Source: Candidatus Poribacteria bacterium (GTDB taxonomy: Bacteria > Poribacteria > WGA-4E > GCA-2687025). Taken from it: a stretch of DNA of 64,000 bases. The notes under the pieces were generated by a model. The model saw only the letters and a program-made list of their open reading frames with translations, did not search any database and was not told the DNA's origin. Of this stretch, positions 1 through 7,502 are shown in pieces. Made by a program: the position numbers and the translations under genes. Within the stretch, counting starts at the first letter, position 1; every line of letters begins with the position of its first letter. The stretch is from positions 74,000 to 137,999 of the forward strand of contig JAPPNK010000030.1 of assembly GCA_028818695.1 (NCBI GenBank). The letters are read 5' to 3'.

Positions 1-1
1 T

Positions 2-859
2 GACGGGCTGGACGCCGAGGCGGTTCTCCATGCCGCGTCTGAAAGGGGAGGAGTCGCCTTCGCCCCCAAGACCGGCGCCCCGTCGGACGACCCGATCGGA
101 GAGATCGTCCGCCGCGCGGAGGCGTTCGATGGCGTCTTTCTGGCGCTGCCGAATCTGCCGAACGACTTTGTGCCGGGCGTCGCGGCGCGTTTCGCCGCCG
201 GCGGGTACCGCGGCGTCATGACCGATGCGCTCAAACGAACCTCCGCCGCGGAGCGGGTCCTGAAGCTGGACGAGCTGTTTAAAACCGCCGAGATCGTCTA
301 TATCGTCGGCTGCGGCGCGACGCCGGGTCTCCTGACCGCCGCGGCGAACCTTGCCGCTCAGTCGTTTGCGGAGGTGGAATCGGTTCGCATCTGGTTCGGC
401 GTCGGCATTCAAAACTGGGAGGCGTACCGCGCGACGATACGCGAGGACATCGCCCATATGCCTGGGTTTGACGTCGAGTCGGCGCGTCGTCTCACGGACG
501 AAGAGGTCGCCGAGCTGCTGGACGAACGGGGCGGCAAACTGATTCTGGAAGAGATGGAGCATGCGGACGACGCGATACTGGAAGCGGCGGGGGTCGTTTC
601 GCGCGATTGCGTCAGCGTCGGGGGCGTCGTCGACACGCGCAGCTCCCAAAAGCCGGTCAGCACCAGCGTTGTCGTCACGGGCGTCACTTTTGAAGGTCGG
701 CGCAGCTCGCACACCTTCACGCTCGGCGACGAGACCTCCATGGCGGCGAACGTATGCGGTCCCGCCTTCGGGTATATGAAAGCGGGGCGCCGGCTGCATG
801 AGATCGGGGCGTACGGCGCGCACTCATCCGCGACCGTCATGCCGCGCTTCGTCCGCTAA
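2..859 (+). CDS. Saccharopine-dehydrogenase-like NAD(P)-binding oxidoreductase (5' truncated)
   Basis: The frame is open to the left window edge, so the N-terminal Rossmann region with its dinucleotide-binding glycine motif is mostly missing. What remains carries blocks I associate with the saccharopine-dehydrogenase-like oxidoreductase family known from cyanobacteria: [15 protein letters not shown], then [16 protein letters not shown], then [18 protein letters not shown] followed by a catalytic-domain-like C-terminus. The substrate is unknown; true saccharopine dehydrogenase acts in lysine metabolism, but this subfamily is uncharacterised. It is followed after 18 nt by the YkgJ-like gene on the same strand, so the two are probably co-transcribed. 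Family assignment is from remembered motifs, with moderate certainty. Confidence 0.7.
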   Translation, partial: DGLDAEAVLHAASERGGVAFAPKTGAPSDDPIGEIVRRAEAFDGVFLALPNLPNDFVPGVAARFAAGGYRGVMTDALKRTSAAERVLKLDELFKTAEIVYIVGCGATPGLLTAAANLAAQSFAEVESVRIWFGVGIQNWEAYRATIREDIAHMPGFDVESARRLTDEEVAELLDERGGKLILEEMEHADDAILEAAGVVSRDCVSVGGVVDTRSSQKPVSTSVVVTGVTFEGRRSSHTFTLGDETSMAANVCGPAFGYMKAGRRLHEIGAYGAHSSATVMPRFVR

Positions 860-877
860 ACAGGGCGCGGCAGACGC

Positions 878-1528
878 ATGATCGCGCATGAGCAGCTGTC
901 GCTTTTTCAGCGTCAATCGGACGAGTTTTGGCGGTTCACGCTTGCCCAGTTTGAGGCGAAGGGCGGGACGGTCGCCTGCAAGGCGGGCTGCGTTCACTGC
1001 TGCAAGGCGTATGCGCAGTGTTCGGACGTTGAGGCGGATCAGATTGCCGCGGCGATGCGCGCCGATCCCGACGGGCTTGGGCGTTATGAGGCGCGGATCA
1101 ACGCCTATCTGCGCGAGCTGGCGGACAAATGGCGCGCCGCCGGCGACCCTGTACCCGATTTTGAAAAGCGGGTGGAGATGCATTTTGGGCTGAATATGCG
1201 CTGCCCGTTTTTAACCGACGGGGACCGATGCGCCGTCTATGATATGCGTCCGCAGGCGTGCCGAACGCACTGGGCGGCGGGAACGAACGAGCTTTGCAAA
1301 AGTCCGGCGACCGTCTCGAAGGCGTTGAAAATCGCGCCGACGGAGGAATCGACCCGAATGTTCGTCGAGGCACTGCGCCAAGAGGGGCGGACTGAAGAGT
1401 ACGCCTCATACGACCGAATCCAAGAGGTGTTGTCGCAAAAGGGATCGTTGACGCTGATCGCCGCCGCTGTCAAGAGGGCGTTGATGCGGCGTTCGAGCGC
1501 GGAAAGCCGACCTGAAAGGAACCCATGA
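878..1528 (+). CDS. YkgJ-family cysteine-cluster protein
   Basis: A 216-residue protein with the YkgJ (zinc- or iron-chelating, CxxxCxxCC) signature. CKAGCVHCCKAY lies near residues 30-41, and a second cysteine set (RCPFLTDGDRCAVYDMRPQACR) near 107-129 includes the typical C-x-Y-x-x-R-P-x-x-C-R pattern. No signal peptide is visible, so it should be cytoplasmic. Family members are thought to bind a metal cluster, but their function is generally unknown. The stop overlaps the ATG of the next gene by 4 nt (ATGA), indicating translational coupling to the CPBP-like membrane proteins downstream. Confidence 0.88.
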   Translation: MIAHEQLSLFQRQSDEFWRFTLAQFEAKGGTVACKAGCVHCCKAYAQCSDVEADQIAAAMRADPDGLGRYEARINAYLRELADKWRAAGDPVPDFEKRVEMHFGLNMRCPFLTDGDRCAVYDMRPQACRTHWAAGTNELCKSPATVSKALKIAPTEESTRMFVEALRQEGRTEEYASYDRIQEVLSQKGSLTLIAAAVKRALMRRSSAESRPERNP

Positions 1529-2934
1529 TGGAACGCGCCGCGCCGGCCGGTTTCACCTACAAAAAGCTGCTTAAGAGGCTGGCGCCCGCCGCGGCTGCAG
1601 TCGCCGCGTGCCTGTCGCTGCTCCTGCTTGGGAGCTGGGCGAATCAGCATGAATGGGCGGTCGGCTGGCTTCGCCGGCGGTTTGAGGGGCTGGACCCTTT
1701 CCCGTTCACGTTCTGGACGGGGCTGGAGCGGGGCGGCGTCCTGATTGCGTTGAGCGTCCTTGCCGCGCTCATTCGATTCATCCGCCAAAGGGCGTCTCCA
1801 ACCGAGCGGGAGAACGAAGAGAACGAAGAGACCGATCCGCCGGAGAAGCCGAAGCTGCTTCAAAGGTTCATGGTCTGTTTCGCTTCGTTCTTCACCGTCA
1901 ACTCCCCCTTGATCTATGCGCTTCAGATCCCCGCGCTCCTGCTGTTGAAGCTGATGGGGGCGGGCGCCGGGACGCTGACGGCGGCGTCGGTCTGCGTGTG
2001 CGCAGCGTCCGCTTTCAAGAAAAAAGGCTGCTCGCGTTGGTTGAGAACCCTCCAGGGGGCTGTCGGAGGCGTTTATACAGGCTTCGCCTTTGCGCATTGG
2101 TTTGGCTCCTCTTGGTGGACGGGGCTGTGGACGACTGCGGCTCTCTACGCCGTTTCGCTTCTGACGCTTTTTGCGCTGTTCATATTGACAGCGGCCGCGC
2201 TTCAGATACGAGAGCTTTCCATGGCTGCGCTGGAACATTGGAAATGGGCGGCGGGGGTCGCGGTCGCAACGGCGTTATGGCTTTGGCTCGGCGGCTCGCT
2301 TGAATGGACGGTCGGCTGGCTTGAGCATAGATATATGGATCGCTCGGCATGGTCGTTCTGCTGGCGCATTGCAGTGGAAAGGGTCGCCGTTTCGCTCCTG
2401 GTCATGATTGCCATACATCCATTTAAAGACAGGCTTGAGGCGCTTCTCCCTGACGCAAAAGAGAAAAAGAAAAAGAAGAAGTCCGATTCTAAAACGACGC
2501 CTGAAGAGACGGCGTCTGCCTTTAACTTGGAGATAGGCCGCGTTGCCTTCAAGGTTGCGGCAGTCGCTCCCGTCGGCGAGACGATCGCGCTGCAGGCTCT
2601 CATCATCGCGCCGTTGAGCGCTCTCGGCGCCGACATCGGAACGCAGACGGTCGTTTCGGCGCTGCTGTTTGCGCTGGCGCACTGGAGAACATCGCCCGTC
2701 CAAGCGATTGTCGCGGGGCTGCCGTGCGGGGTCTATTTCGGGTTTATGTTCGCGTTTTGGTATCCTCAGTCGATCTGGACAGCTCTATGGGTTACGGCGC
2801 TGTCGCACGCATTGAGCAACCTGTTGTCGATCTTATCGACAATACCCATCATCGTCTTCACGTTGTGGAGCGAAAAGCGTCAAAAGAAAAAGAGCGCAAA
2901 AAACGACGGCGACGCTCAAACAGACGAAGCATGA
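1525..2934 (+). CDS. CPBP/CAAX-protease-like membrane protein, tandem copy A
   Basis: A 469-residue polytopic membrane protein. The C-terminal half has a degenerate CPBP (CAAX protease and bacteriocin-processing) motif set: GETIALQ near residue 353 (motif 1 EExxxR reduced to a single Glu, with Gln for Arg), LLFALAH (FxxxH) near 379, and SHALSN (HxxxN) near 425. A lysine-rich linker (EKKKKKKS) near 313 precedes it. The N-terminal half is a weaker duplicate of the same fold: GVYTGFAFAHW matches GVYFGFMFAFW, and HEWAVGWL matches LEWTVGWL, but the metal-binding residues are gone. CPBP proteins cleave or sequester peptides in the membrane; activity here is uncertain. First of three ATGA-coupled paralogues. 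Confidence 0.72.
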   Translation: MMERAAPAGFTYKKLLKRLAPAAAAVAACLSLLLLGSWANQHEWAVGWLRRRFEGLDPFPFTFWTGLERGGVLIALSVLAALIRFIRQRASPTERENEENEETDPPEKPKLLQRFMVCFASFFTVNSPLIYALQIPALLLLKLMGAGAGTLTAASVCVCAASAFKKKGCSRWLRTLQGAVGGVYTGFAFAHWFGSSWWTGLWTTAALYAVSLLTLFALFILTAAALQIRELSMAALEHWKWAAGVAVATALWLWLGGSLEWTVGWLEHRYMDRSAWSFCWRIAVERVAVSLLVMIAIHPFKDRLEALLPDAKEKKKKKKSDSKTTPEETASAFNLEIGRVAFKVAAVAPVGETIALQALIIAPLSALGADIGTQTVVSALLFALAHWRTSPVQAIVAGLPCGVYFGFMFAFWYPQSIWTALWVTALSHALSNLLSILSTIPIIVFTLWSEKRQKKKSAKNDGDAQTDEA

Positions 2935-4328
2935 CGGAACGCGCCGCGCCGGCCGGTTTCACCTACAAAAAGCTGCTTAAGAGGCTGGCGCCCGCCGCGG
3001 TTGCAGTCGCCGCGTGCTTGTCGCTGCTCCTGCTTGGGAGCTGGACGAATCAACATGAATGGGCGGTCGGCTGGCTTCGCCGGCGGTTTGAGGGGCTGGA
3101 CCTGTTCCCGTTCACGTTCTGGACGGGGCTGGAGCGGGGCGGCATCCTGATTGCGTTGAGCGTCCTTGCCGCGCTCATTCGATTCATCCGCCAAAAGGCG
3201 TCTCCAACCGAGCAAGAGACCGATCCGCCGGAGAAGCCGAAGCTGCTTCAAAGGTTCCTGGTCTGTTTCGCTTCGTTCTTCTCTGTCAACTCCCCTTTGA
3301 CCTATGCGCTTCAGGTCCCCGCGCTCCTGCTGTTAAAGCTGCTGGGGGCGGGCGTCGGGACGCTGGCGGCGGCGTCGGTCTGCGTGTGCGCAGCGTTCAT
3401 TTACAAGAAAAAAGGCTTCTCGCGCTGGTTGAGAACCCTGCAGGGGGCTGTCGGAGGCGTTTATACCGGCTTCGCCTTCGCGCATTGGGTTGGGTCCTCT
3501 TGGTGGACGGCGCTGTGGACGACCGCGGCTCTCTACGCCGTTTCGCTTCTGACGCTTTTTGCGCTTTTCACATTGGCAGCGGCGGCGCTTCAGATACGAG
3601 ATCTTTCCAAGGATGCGCTGGAATATTGGAAATGGACGGCGGGGGTCGCGGTCGCAACGGCGTTATGGCTCTGGTTCGGCGGCTCGCTTGAATGGACGGT
3701 CGGCTGGCTTGAGCATAGATATATGGATCGCTCGGCATGGTCGTTCTGCTGGCGCATTGCAGTGGAAAGGGTCGCCGTTTCGCTCCTGGTCATGATTGCC
3801 ATACATCCATTTAAAGACAGGCTTGAGGCGCTTCTCCCTGACGCAAAAGAGAAAAAGAAAAAGAAGAAGTCCGATTCTAAAACGACGCCTGAAGAGACGG
3901 CGTCTGCCTTTAACTTGGAGATAGGCCGCGTTGCCTTCAAGGTTGCGGCAGTCGCTCCCGTCGGCGAGACGATCGCGCTGCAGGCTCTCATCATCGCGCC
4001 GTTGAGCGCTCTCGGCGCCGACATCGGAACGCAGACGGTCGTTTCGGCGCTGCTGTTTGCGCTGGCGCACTGGAGAACATCGCCCGTCCAAGCGATTGTC
4101 GCGGGGCTGCCGTGCGGGGTCTATTTCGGGTTTATGTTCGCGTTTTGGTATCCTCAGTCGATCTGGACAGCTCTATGGGTTACGGCGCTGTCGCACTCAT
4201 TGACCAACCTGTTGACGATCTTCTCGGGAATACCCATCTTCATCTTCAAGTACAAGGCGTGGAGCGAAAAGCATGAAAAGAAAAAGAGCGCGAAAAACGA
4301 CGGCAAAGCTGAAACCGATGCAGCATGA
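2931..4328 (+). CDS. CPBP/CAAX-protease-like membrane protein, tandem copy B
   Basis: A 465-residue paralogue of the preceding gene. The start is the ATG that overlaps the upstream TGA (ATGA); the reading frame is open further upstream, but that part lies inside copy A. The first residues (MTERAAPAGFTYKKLLKRL) repeat those of copy A. The architecture is the same: a decayed N-terminal CPBP-like repeat, a Lys-rich linker, and a C-terminal repeat retaining one motif-1 Glu, FxxxH and HxxxN. The C-terminal half matches copy A over about 500 nt and copy C over about 740 nt by eye, whereas the N-terminal halves differ at many positions. Near the C-terminus the tail changes from copy A's TLWSEKRQKKK to KYKAWSEKHEKKK. 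Confidence 0.72.
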   Translation: MTERAAPAGFTYKKLLKRLAPAAVAVAACLSLLLLGSWTNQHEWAVGWLRRRFEGLDLFPFTFWTGLERGGILIALSVLAALIRFIRQKASPTEQETDPPEKPKLLQRFLVCFASFFSVNSPLTYALQVPALLLLKLLGAGVGTLAAASVCVCAAFIYKKKGFSRWLRTLQGAVGGVYTGFAFAHWVGSSWWTALWTTAALYAVSLLTLFALFTLAAAALQIRDLSKDALEYWKWTAGVAVATALWLWFGGSLEWTVGWLEHRYMDRSAWSFCWRIAVERVAVSLLVMIAIHPFKDRLEALLPDAKEKKKKKKSDSKTTPEETASAFNLEIGRVAFKVAAVAPVGETIALQALIIAPLSALGADIGTQTVVSALLFALAHWRTSPVQAIVAGLPCGVYFGFMFAFWYPQSIWTALWVTALSHSLTNLLTIFSGIPIFIFKYKAWSEKHEKKKSAKNDGKAETDAA

Positions 4329-5743
4329 CGGAACGCGCCGCGCCGGCCGATTTCACCTATACGAAGCTGCTTAAGAGGCTGGCGCCCGCCGCGGCTGCAG
4401 TCGCCGCGTGCCTGTCGCTGCTCCTGCTTGGGAGCTGGACGAATCAACATGAGTGGGCGGTCGGCTGGCTTCGCCGGCGGTTTGACGGGCTGAACCCGCT
4501 GCCGTTCACTCTCTGGATGGGGCTGGAGAGAGGCGGCGTCCTGATTGCGTTGAGCGTCCTTGCCGCGCTCATTCGATTCATTCGCCAAAAGGCGTCTTCA
4601 ACCAAGCGGGAGAACGAAGAGACCAATCCGCCGGAGAAGCTGAAGCTGTTTCAAAGGTTCATGGTCTGTTTCGCTTCGTTCTTCGCTGTCAACTCCCCCT
4701 TGACCTATGCGCTTCAGATCCCCGCGCTCCTGCTGTTGAAGCTGCTTGGGGCGGGCGCCGGGACGCTGACAGCGGCGTCGGTCTTCGTCTGCGCAGCGTT
4801 TGTTTATAAGAAAAAATACGAGAAAAAGGGCGGCTCCCGCTGGTTGAGAACCCTGCAGGGGGCTGTCGGAGGCGTTTATACAGGCTTCGCCTTTGCGCAT
4901 TGGATTGGCTCCTCTTGGTGGACGGCGCTGTGGACGACCGCGGCTCTCTACGCCGCCTCGCTTCTGACGCTTTTTGCGCTTTTCACATTGGCAGCGGCGG
5001 CGCTTCAGATACGAGATCTTTCCAAGGATGCGCTGGAATATTGGAAATGGACGGCGGGGGTCGCGGTCGCAACGGCGTTATGGCTCTGGTTCGGCGGCTC
5101 GCTTGAATGGACGGTCGGCTGGCTTGAGCATAGATATATGGATCGCTCGGCATGGTCGTTCTGCTGGCGCATTGCAGTGGAAAGGGTCGCCGTTTCGCTC
5201 CTGGTCATGATTGCCATACATCCATTTAAAGACAGGCTTGAGGCGCTTCTCCCTGACGCAAAAGAGAAAAAGAAAAAGAAGAAGTCCGATTCTAAAACGA
5301 CGCCTGAAGAGACGGCGTCTGCCTTTAACTTGGAGATAGGCCGCGTTGCCTTCAAGGTTGCGGCAGTCGCTCCCGTCGGCGAGACGATCGCGCTGCAGGC
5401 TCTCATCATCGCGCCGTTGAGCGCTCTCGGCGCCGACATCGGAACGCAGACGGTCGTTTCGGCGCTGCTGTTTGCGCTGGCGCACTGGAGAACATCGCCC
5501 GTCCAAGCGATTGTCGCGGGGCTGCCGTGCGGGGTCTATTTCGGGTTTATGTTCGCGTTTTGGTATCCTCAGTCGATCTGGACAGCTCTATGGGTTACGG
5601 CGCTGTCGCACTCATTGACCAACCTGTTGACGATCTTCTCGGGAATACCCATCTTCATCTTCAAGTACAAGGCGTGGAGCGAAAAGCATGAAAAGAAAAA
5701 GAGCGCGAAAAACGACAGCAAAGCTGAAACCGACGCAGCATGA
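4325..5743 (+). CDS. CPBP/CAAX-protease-like membrane protein, tandem copy C
   Basis: A 472-residue third paralogue, ATGA-coupled to copy B. It differs from B mainly in the N-terminal half (ADFTYTKLLKRL at the start, and an inserted KYEKKGG after VYKK near residue 160). From the LFTLAAAALQIRDL segment onward it is almost base-for-base identical to copy B. It retains one motif-1 Glu, FALAH and HSLTN in the C-terminal repeat. The three genes form a translationally coupled array behind the YkgJ gene. Role unknown; protein processing, bacteriocin self-immunity or scaffolding are options from the family, not shown by the sequence. Confidence 0.72.
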   Translation: MTERAAPADFTYTKLLKRLAPAAAAVAACLSLLLLGSWTNQHEWAVGWLRRRFDGLNPLPFTLWMGLERGGVLIALSVLAALIRFIRQKASSTKRENEETNPPEKLKLFQRFMVCFASFFAVNSPLTYALQIPALLLLKLLGAGAGTLTAASVFVCAAFVYKKKYEKKGGSRWLRTLQGAVGGVYTGFAFAHWIGSSWWTALWTTAALYAASLLTLFALFTLAAAALQIRDLSKDALEYWKWTAGVAVATALWLWFGGSLEWTVGWLEHRYMDRSAWSFCWRIAVERVAVSLLVMIAIHPFKDRLEALLPDAKEKKKKKKSDSKTTPEETASAFNLEIGRVAFKVAAVAPVGETIALQALIIAPLSALGADIGTQTVVSALLFALAHWRTSPVQAIVAGLPCGVYFGFMFAFWYPQSIWTALWVTALSHSLTNLLTIFSGIPIFIFKYKAWSEKHEKKKSAKNDSKAETDAA

Positions 5744-5830
5744 TGGAACGCGCCGCCTCGATTAACTTCGCCTACATAAAACAGCTCAAAAAACGGATCC
5801 CCGCCGCCCGCCGCGCCGACTGCCAATCTA
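5740..5830 (+). pseudogene. Remnant of a fourth CPBP-like paralogue
   Basis: An ATG overlapping the TGA of copy C opens a frame beginning MMERAASINFAYIKQLKKR, clearly related to the first residues of copy A (MMERAAPAGFTYKKLLKRL). Similarity ends after about 25 codons, and the frame then runs through unrelated sequence to a stop inside the next gene. It looks like the 5' stump of a fourth array member, left by unequal recombination or deletion. A GGGGAGG sequence at about 5837-5843 precedes an ATG at 5848, but no convincing protein follows. Confidence 0.65.
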
Positions 5831-5915
5831 GGGTGAGGGGAGGAATAATGGCTGGCAGAGTCGCAGAAATGCCGTTTCTGCTGTATGATGTTTTTAACAA
5901 ACAGAGGAGAAGCGC

Positions 5916-6755
5916 ATGCCGTTCACCATCGCCGCGTTGACGGACGAAATCAGCGAAGATTTCCAAGAAGCGGTCGACATAGCCCTAGAATGGGGCATCC
6001 AGCACATCGAGCTCCACAACGTATGGGGCAAGAATATCTGCGACGCCAGCGACGCTGAAATCAGCCGCGTCCTGCGCATCGTCCGAGAAAACGGGCTGGC
6101 CGTCGTCGCCATCGATTCGCTGACGCTGCGCGCCGACCTGGACGACGACGACGAATACGCGCGGCATATGGAGCATCTGAAGCGGTCGATAGAATTGACG
6201 CGCCTTTTTGACGCGCGGATGGCGCGCCTGTTTTCGTTTTGGAAGCGGGGCGATCTCGACAACGAAGCGACATGGGAGCGCATCTTTGAAAAAATGGAGC
6301 TGCCGATACGCATCGCCGAAGCGGAAGGCGCGACGCTCGGCTTTGAAAACGTGTCGTCGGGAAATATCGGCGCGAGCGGCGACATTGAGCGGCTGCTGGA
6401 GCGGTTCCCGTCGCCCGCCCTTCAGCTGATATGGGACCCTGGGAACGCCTATGCGGCGGGGGATGCGCGCTCGGCGCTGGAGGGTTATGAGGCGGTGCGG
6501 GAGCGGGTTGTGAACGTTCATATCAAGGACGCCGCTTTTGTGAAAGGGAAGCGCGTTTGGCTGCCTGTCGGGGAGGGGGAGGTGGAGTATCCGCCTTTTT
6601 TGGCGGCGCTGGCGCGGGACGGGTACGAGGGAGTCCTGTCGCTTGAGACGCATTTTCGTCCGCCGAGCGGCAACCGCGCCGAAGGCTCCAAAGCGGCGCT
6701 GGACGGACTGCTAGCTGCCATCGCGGAGGCGTCAACGCTGATGAAGGCGAAATGA
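5916..6755 (+). CDS. Sugar phosphate isomerase/epimerase (xylose-isomerase-like TIM barrel)
   Basis: A 279-residue protein of the AP-endonuclease-2 / xylose-isomerase-like TIM-barrel superfamily. Visible signatures are IQHIELHNVWGKNI near residue 28 (strand-2 Glu), FENVSSGNIG near 145, LIWDPGNAY near 172 and VNVHIKDA near 200, ending with LSLETHF near 243; these supply the Glu, Asp, His and Glu that usually bind the divalent metal. Such enzymes isomerise or epimerise sugars or polyols; the substrate cannot be told. The start is supported by an AGAGGAG ribosome-binding site 6-8 nt upstream. It stands alone between the CPBP array and the next cluster. A TATGAT hexamer about 30 nt upstream could be a -10 box, but no good -35 was seen. 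Confidence 0.85.
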   Translation: MPFTIAALTDEISEDFQEAVDIALEWGIQHIELHNVWGKNICDASDAEISRVLRIVRENGLAVVAIDSLTLRADLDDDDEYARHMEHLKRSIELTRLFDARMARLFSFWKRGDLDNEATWERIFEKMELPIRIAEAEGATLGFENVSSGNIGASGDIERLLERFPSPALQLIWDPGNAYAAGDARSALEGYEAVRERVVNVHIKDAAFVKGKRVWLPVGEGEVEYPPFLAALARDGYEGVLSLETHFRPPSGNRAEGSKAALDGLLAAIAEASTLMKAK

Positions 6756-6855
6756 CGCGCGCCGCATGCTGCGCGGGAATCGTTAGAGTCCTTGAGCAAG
6801 GGACGAGTATGAAAGCGTATCGTTTTCTAAAACATCCAGAAGGGAGGCGTTTGAC

Positions 6856-6912
6856 ATGCGCGGAGTGAAGCAGTACCATATGCCCTATCAATGGGCGGGG
6901 TCCAGGCTATGA
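6856..6912 (+). CDS. Putative 18-residue leader peptide, coupled to the next gene
   Basis: An ATG with a strong Shine-Dalgarno (AAGGGAGG, spacing about 8) opens an 18-codon frame, MRGVKQYHMPYQWAGSRL. Its TGA overlaps the ATG at 6909 that I take as the start of the membrane protein (ATGA). The next gene has only a weak ribosome-binding site of its own, so reinitiation from this leader would be a natural mechanism. No poly-amino-acid attenuation signature is present. It could instead be chance or the end of a decayed gene. Confidence 0.45.
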   Translation: MRGVKQYHMPYQWAGSRL

Positions 6913-7502
6913 ACGCTCGATGGTTTATCGCTTTAAAAGAATACGGGGCGGGTCTGGCGGGCGGCGTCCTGATCGGAGGAGCCGCGCTTCTCTTCGGAAA
7001 CACCGCGTTGAGATGGACAGCTCTCGCTATCGGCGGATGGGCAGTCGACCTGTCCTCGTTGACCGCCCTTCTGCTTCTCGCAGCGGCGGCGTCTATCGGA
7101 AGCGGGGAGTCGATCTACCGCCTCGCGCGGCGGGAAAAGCCTGAATGGGGCAAGCGCGCCCGGCGGCAGATCTGGAAAGGCGGCTTTCTCGGACCGACCG
7201 CCGTCATCGCCATTCTACAGGTGATGGAGCTGGACTGGCGAGCGGTCGCCCAGCCCGCCCTGAACGAGGGATTTCTATGGCGCGCCCTGAAACTGTTTAT
7301 CGCCGGCTTTCAGTATCTCATCACCGCCCCGCTTCGACTCATCGTGTATGAATTCGGCATACCGGCTGAAGTCCCGATGATTCTGGCGATACCGGTCGGC
7401 GCCCTGCTGGTGCGGTATTTTGGACATCCTGAAAATATGTTGGACGCGACTCCAACCAACAACGAGGAGACGCCCAATGACGCAGCCCCTCAACAGAGCT
7501 GA
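6909..7502 (+). CDS. Hypothetical membrane protein
   Basis: A 197-residue protein starting MNARWFIALKEYG. Hydrophobic segments lie near residues 13-33, 40-62, 88-105 and 125-175, so three to five membrane spans; the Lys/Arg-rich loop RLARREKPEWGKRARRQ follows the second. The tail (about residues 180-197) is hydrophilic. I do not recognise the family. An ATG 18 nt upstream (6891) is an alternative start, but the chosen one is coupled to the preceding leader ORF and has GGGG at suitable spacing. Its 3' end overlaps the purF start by 26 nt, so it is likely part of the same transcript as purF. Confidence 0.7.
   Translation: MNARWFIALKEYGAGLAGGVLIGGAALLFGNTALRWTALAIGGWAVDLSSLTALLLLAAAASIGSGESIYRLARREKPEWGKRARRQIWKGGFLGPTAVIAILQVMELDWRAVAQPALNEGFLWRALKLFIAGFQYLITAPLRLIVYEFGIPAEVPMILAIPVGALLVRYFGHPENMLDATPTNNEETPNDAAPQQS

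Noticed and set aside
2202-5506. Repeated minus-strand open frames with a poly-Phe run, present in each array copy
   Set aside because: They are antisense images of the lysine-rich linker and the conserved C-terminal half; conservation follows from the paralogy of the plus-strand genes.
5848-5940. 30-codon frame behind GGGGAGG (starts MAGRVAEMPFLLYD)
   Set aside because: It overlaps the start of the sugar isomerase gene, has no recognisable feature and lies in decayed paralogue sequence.
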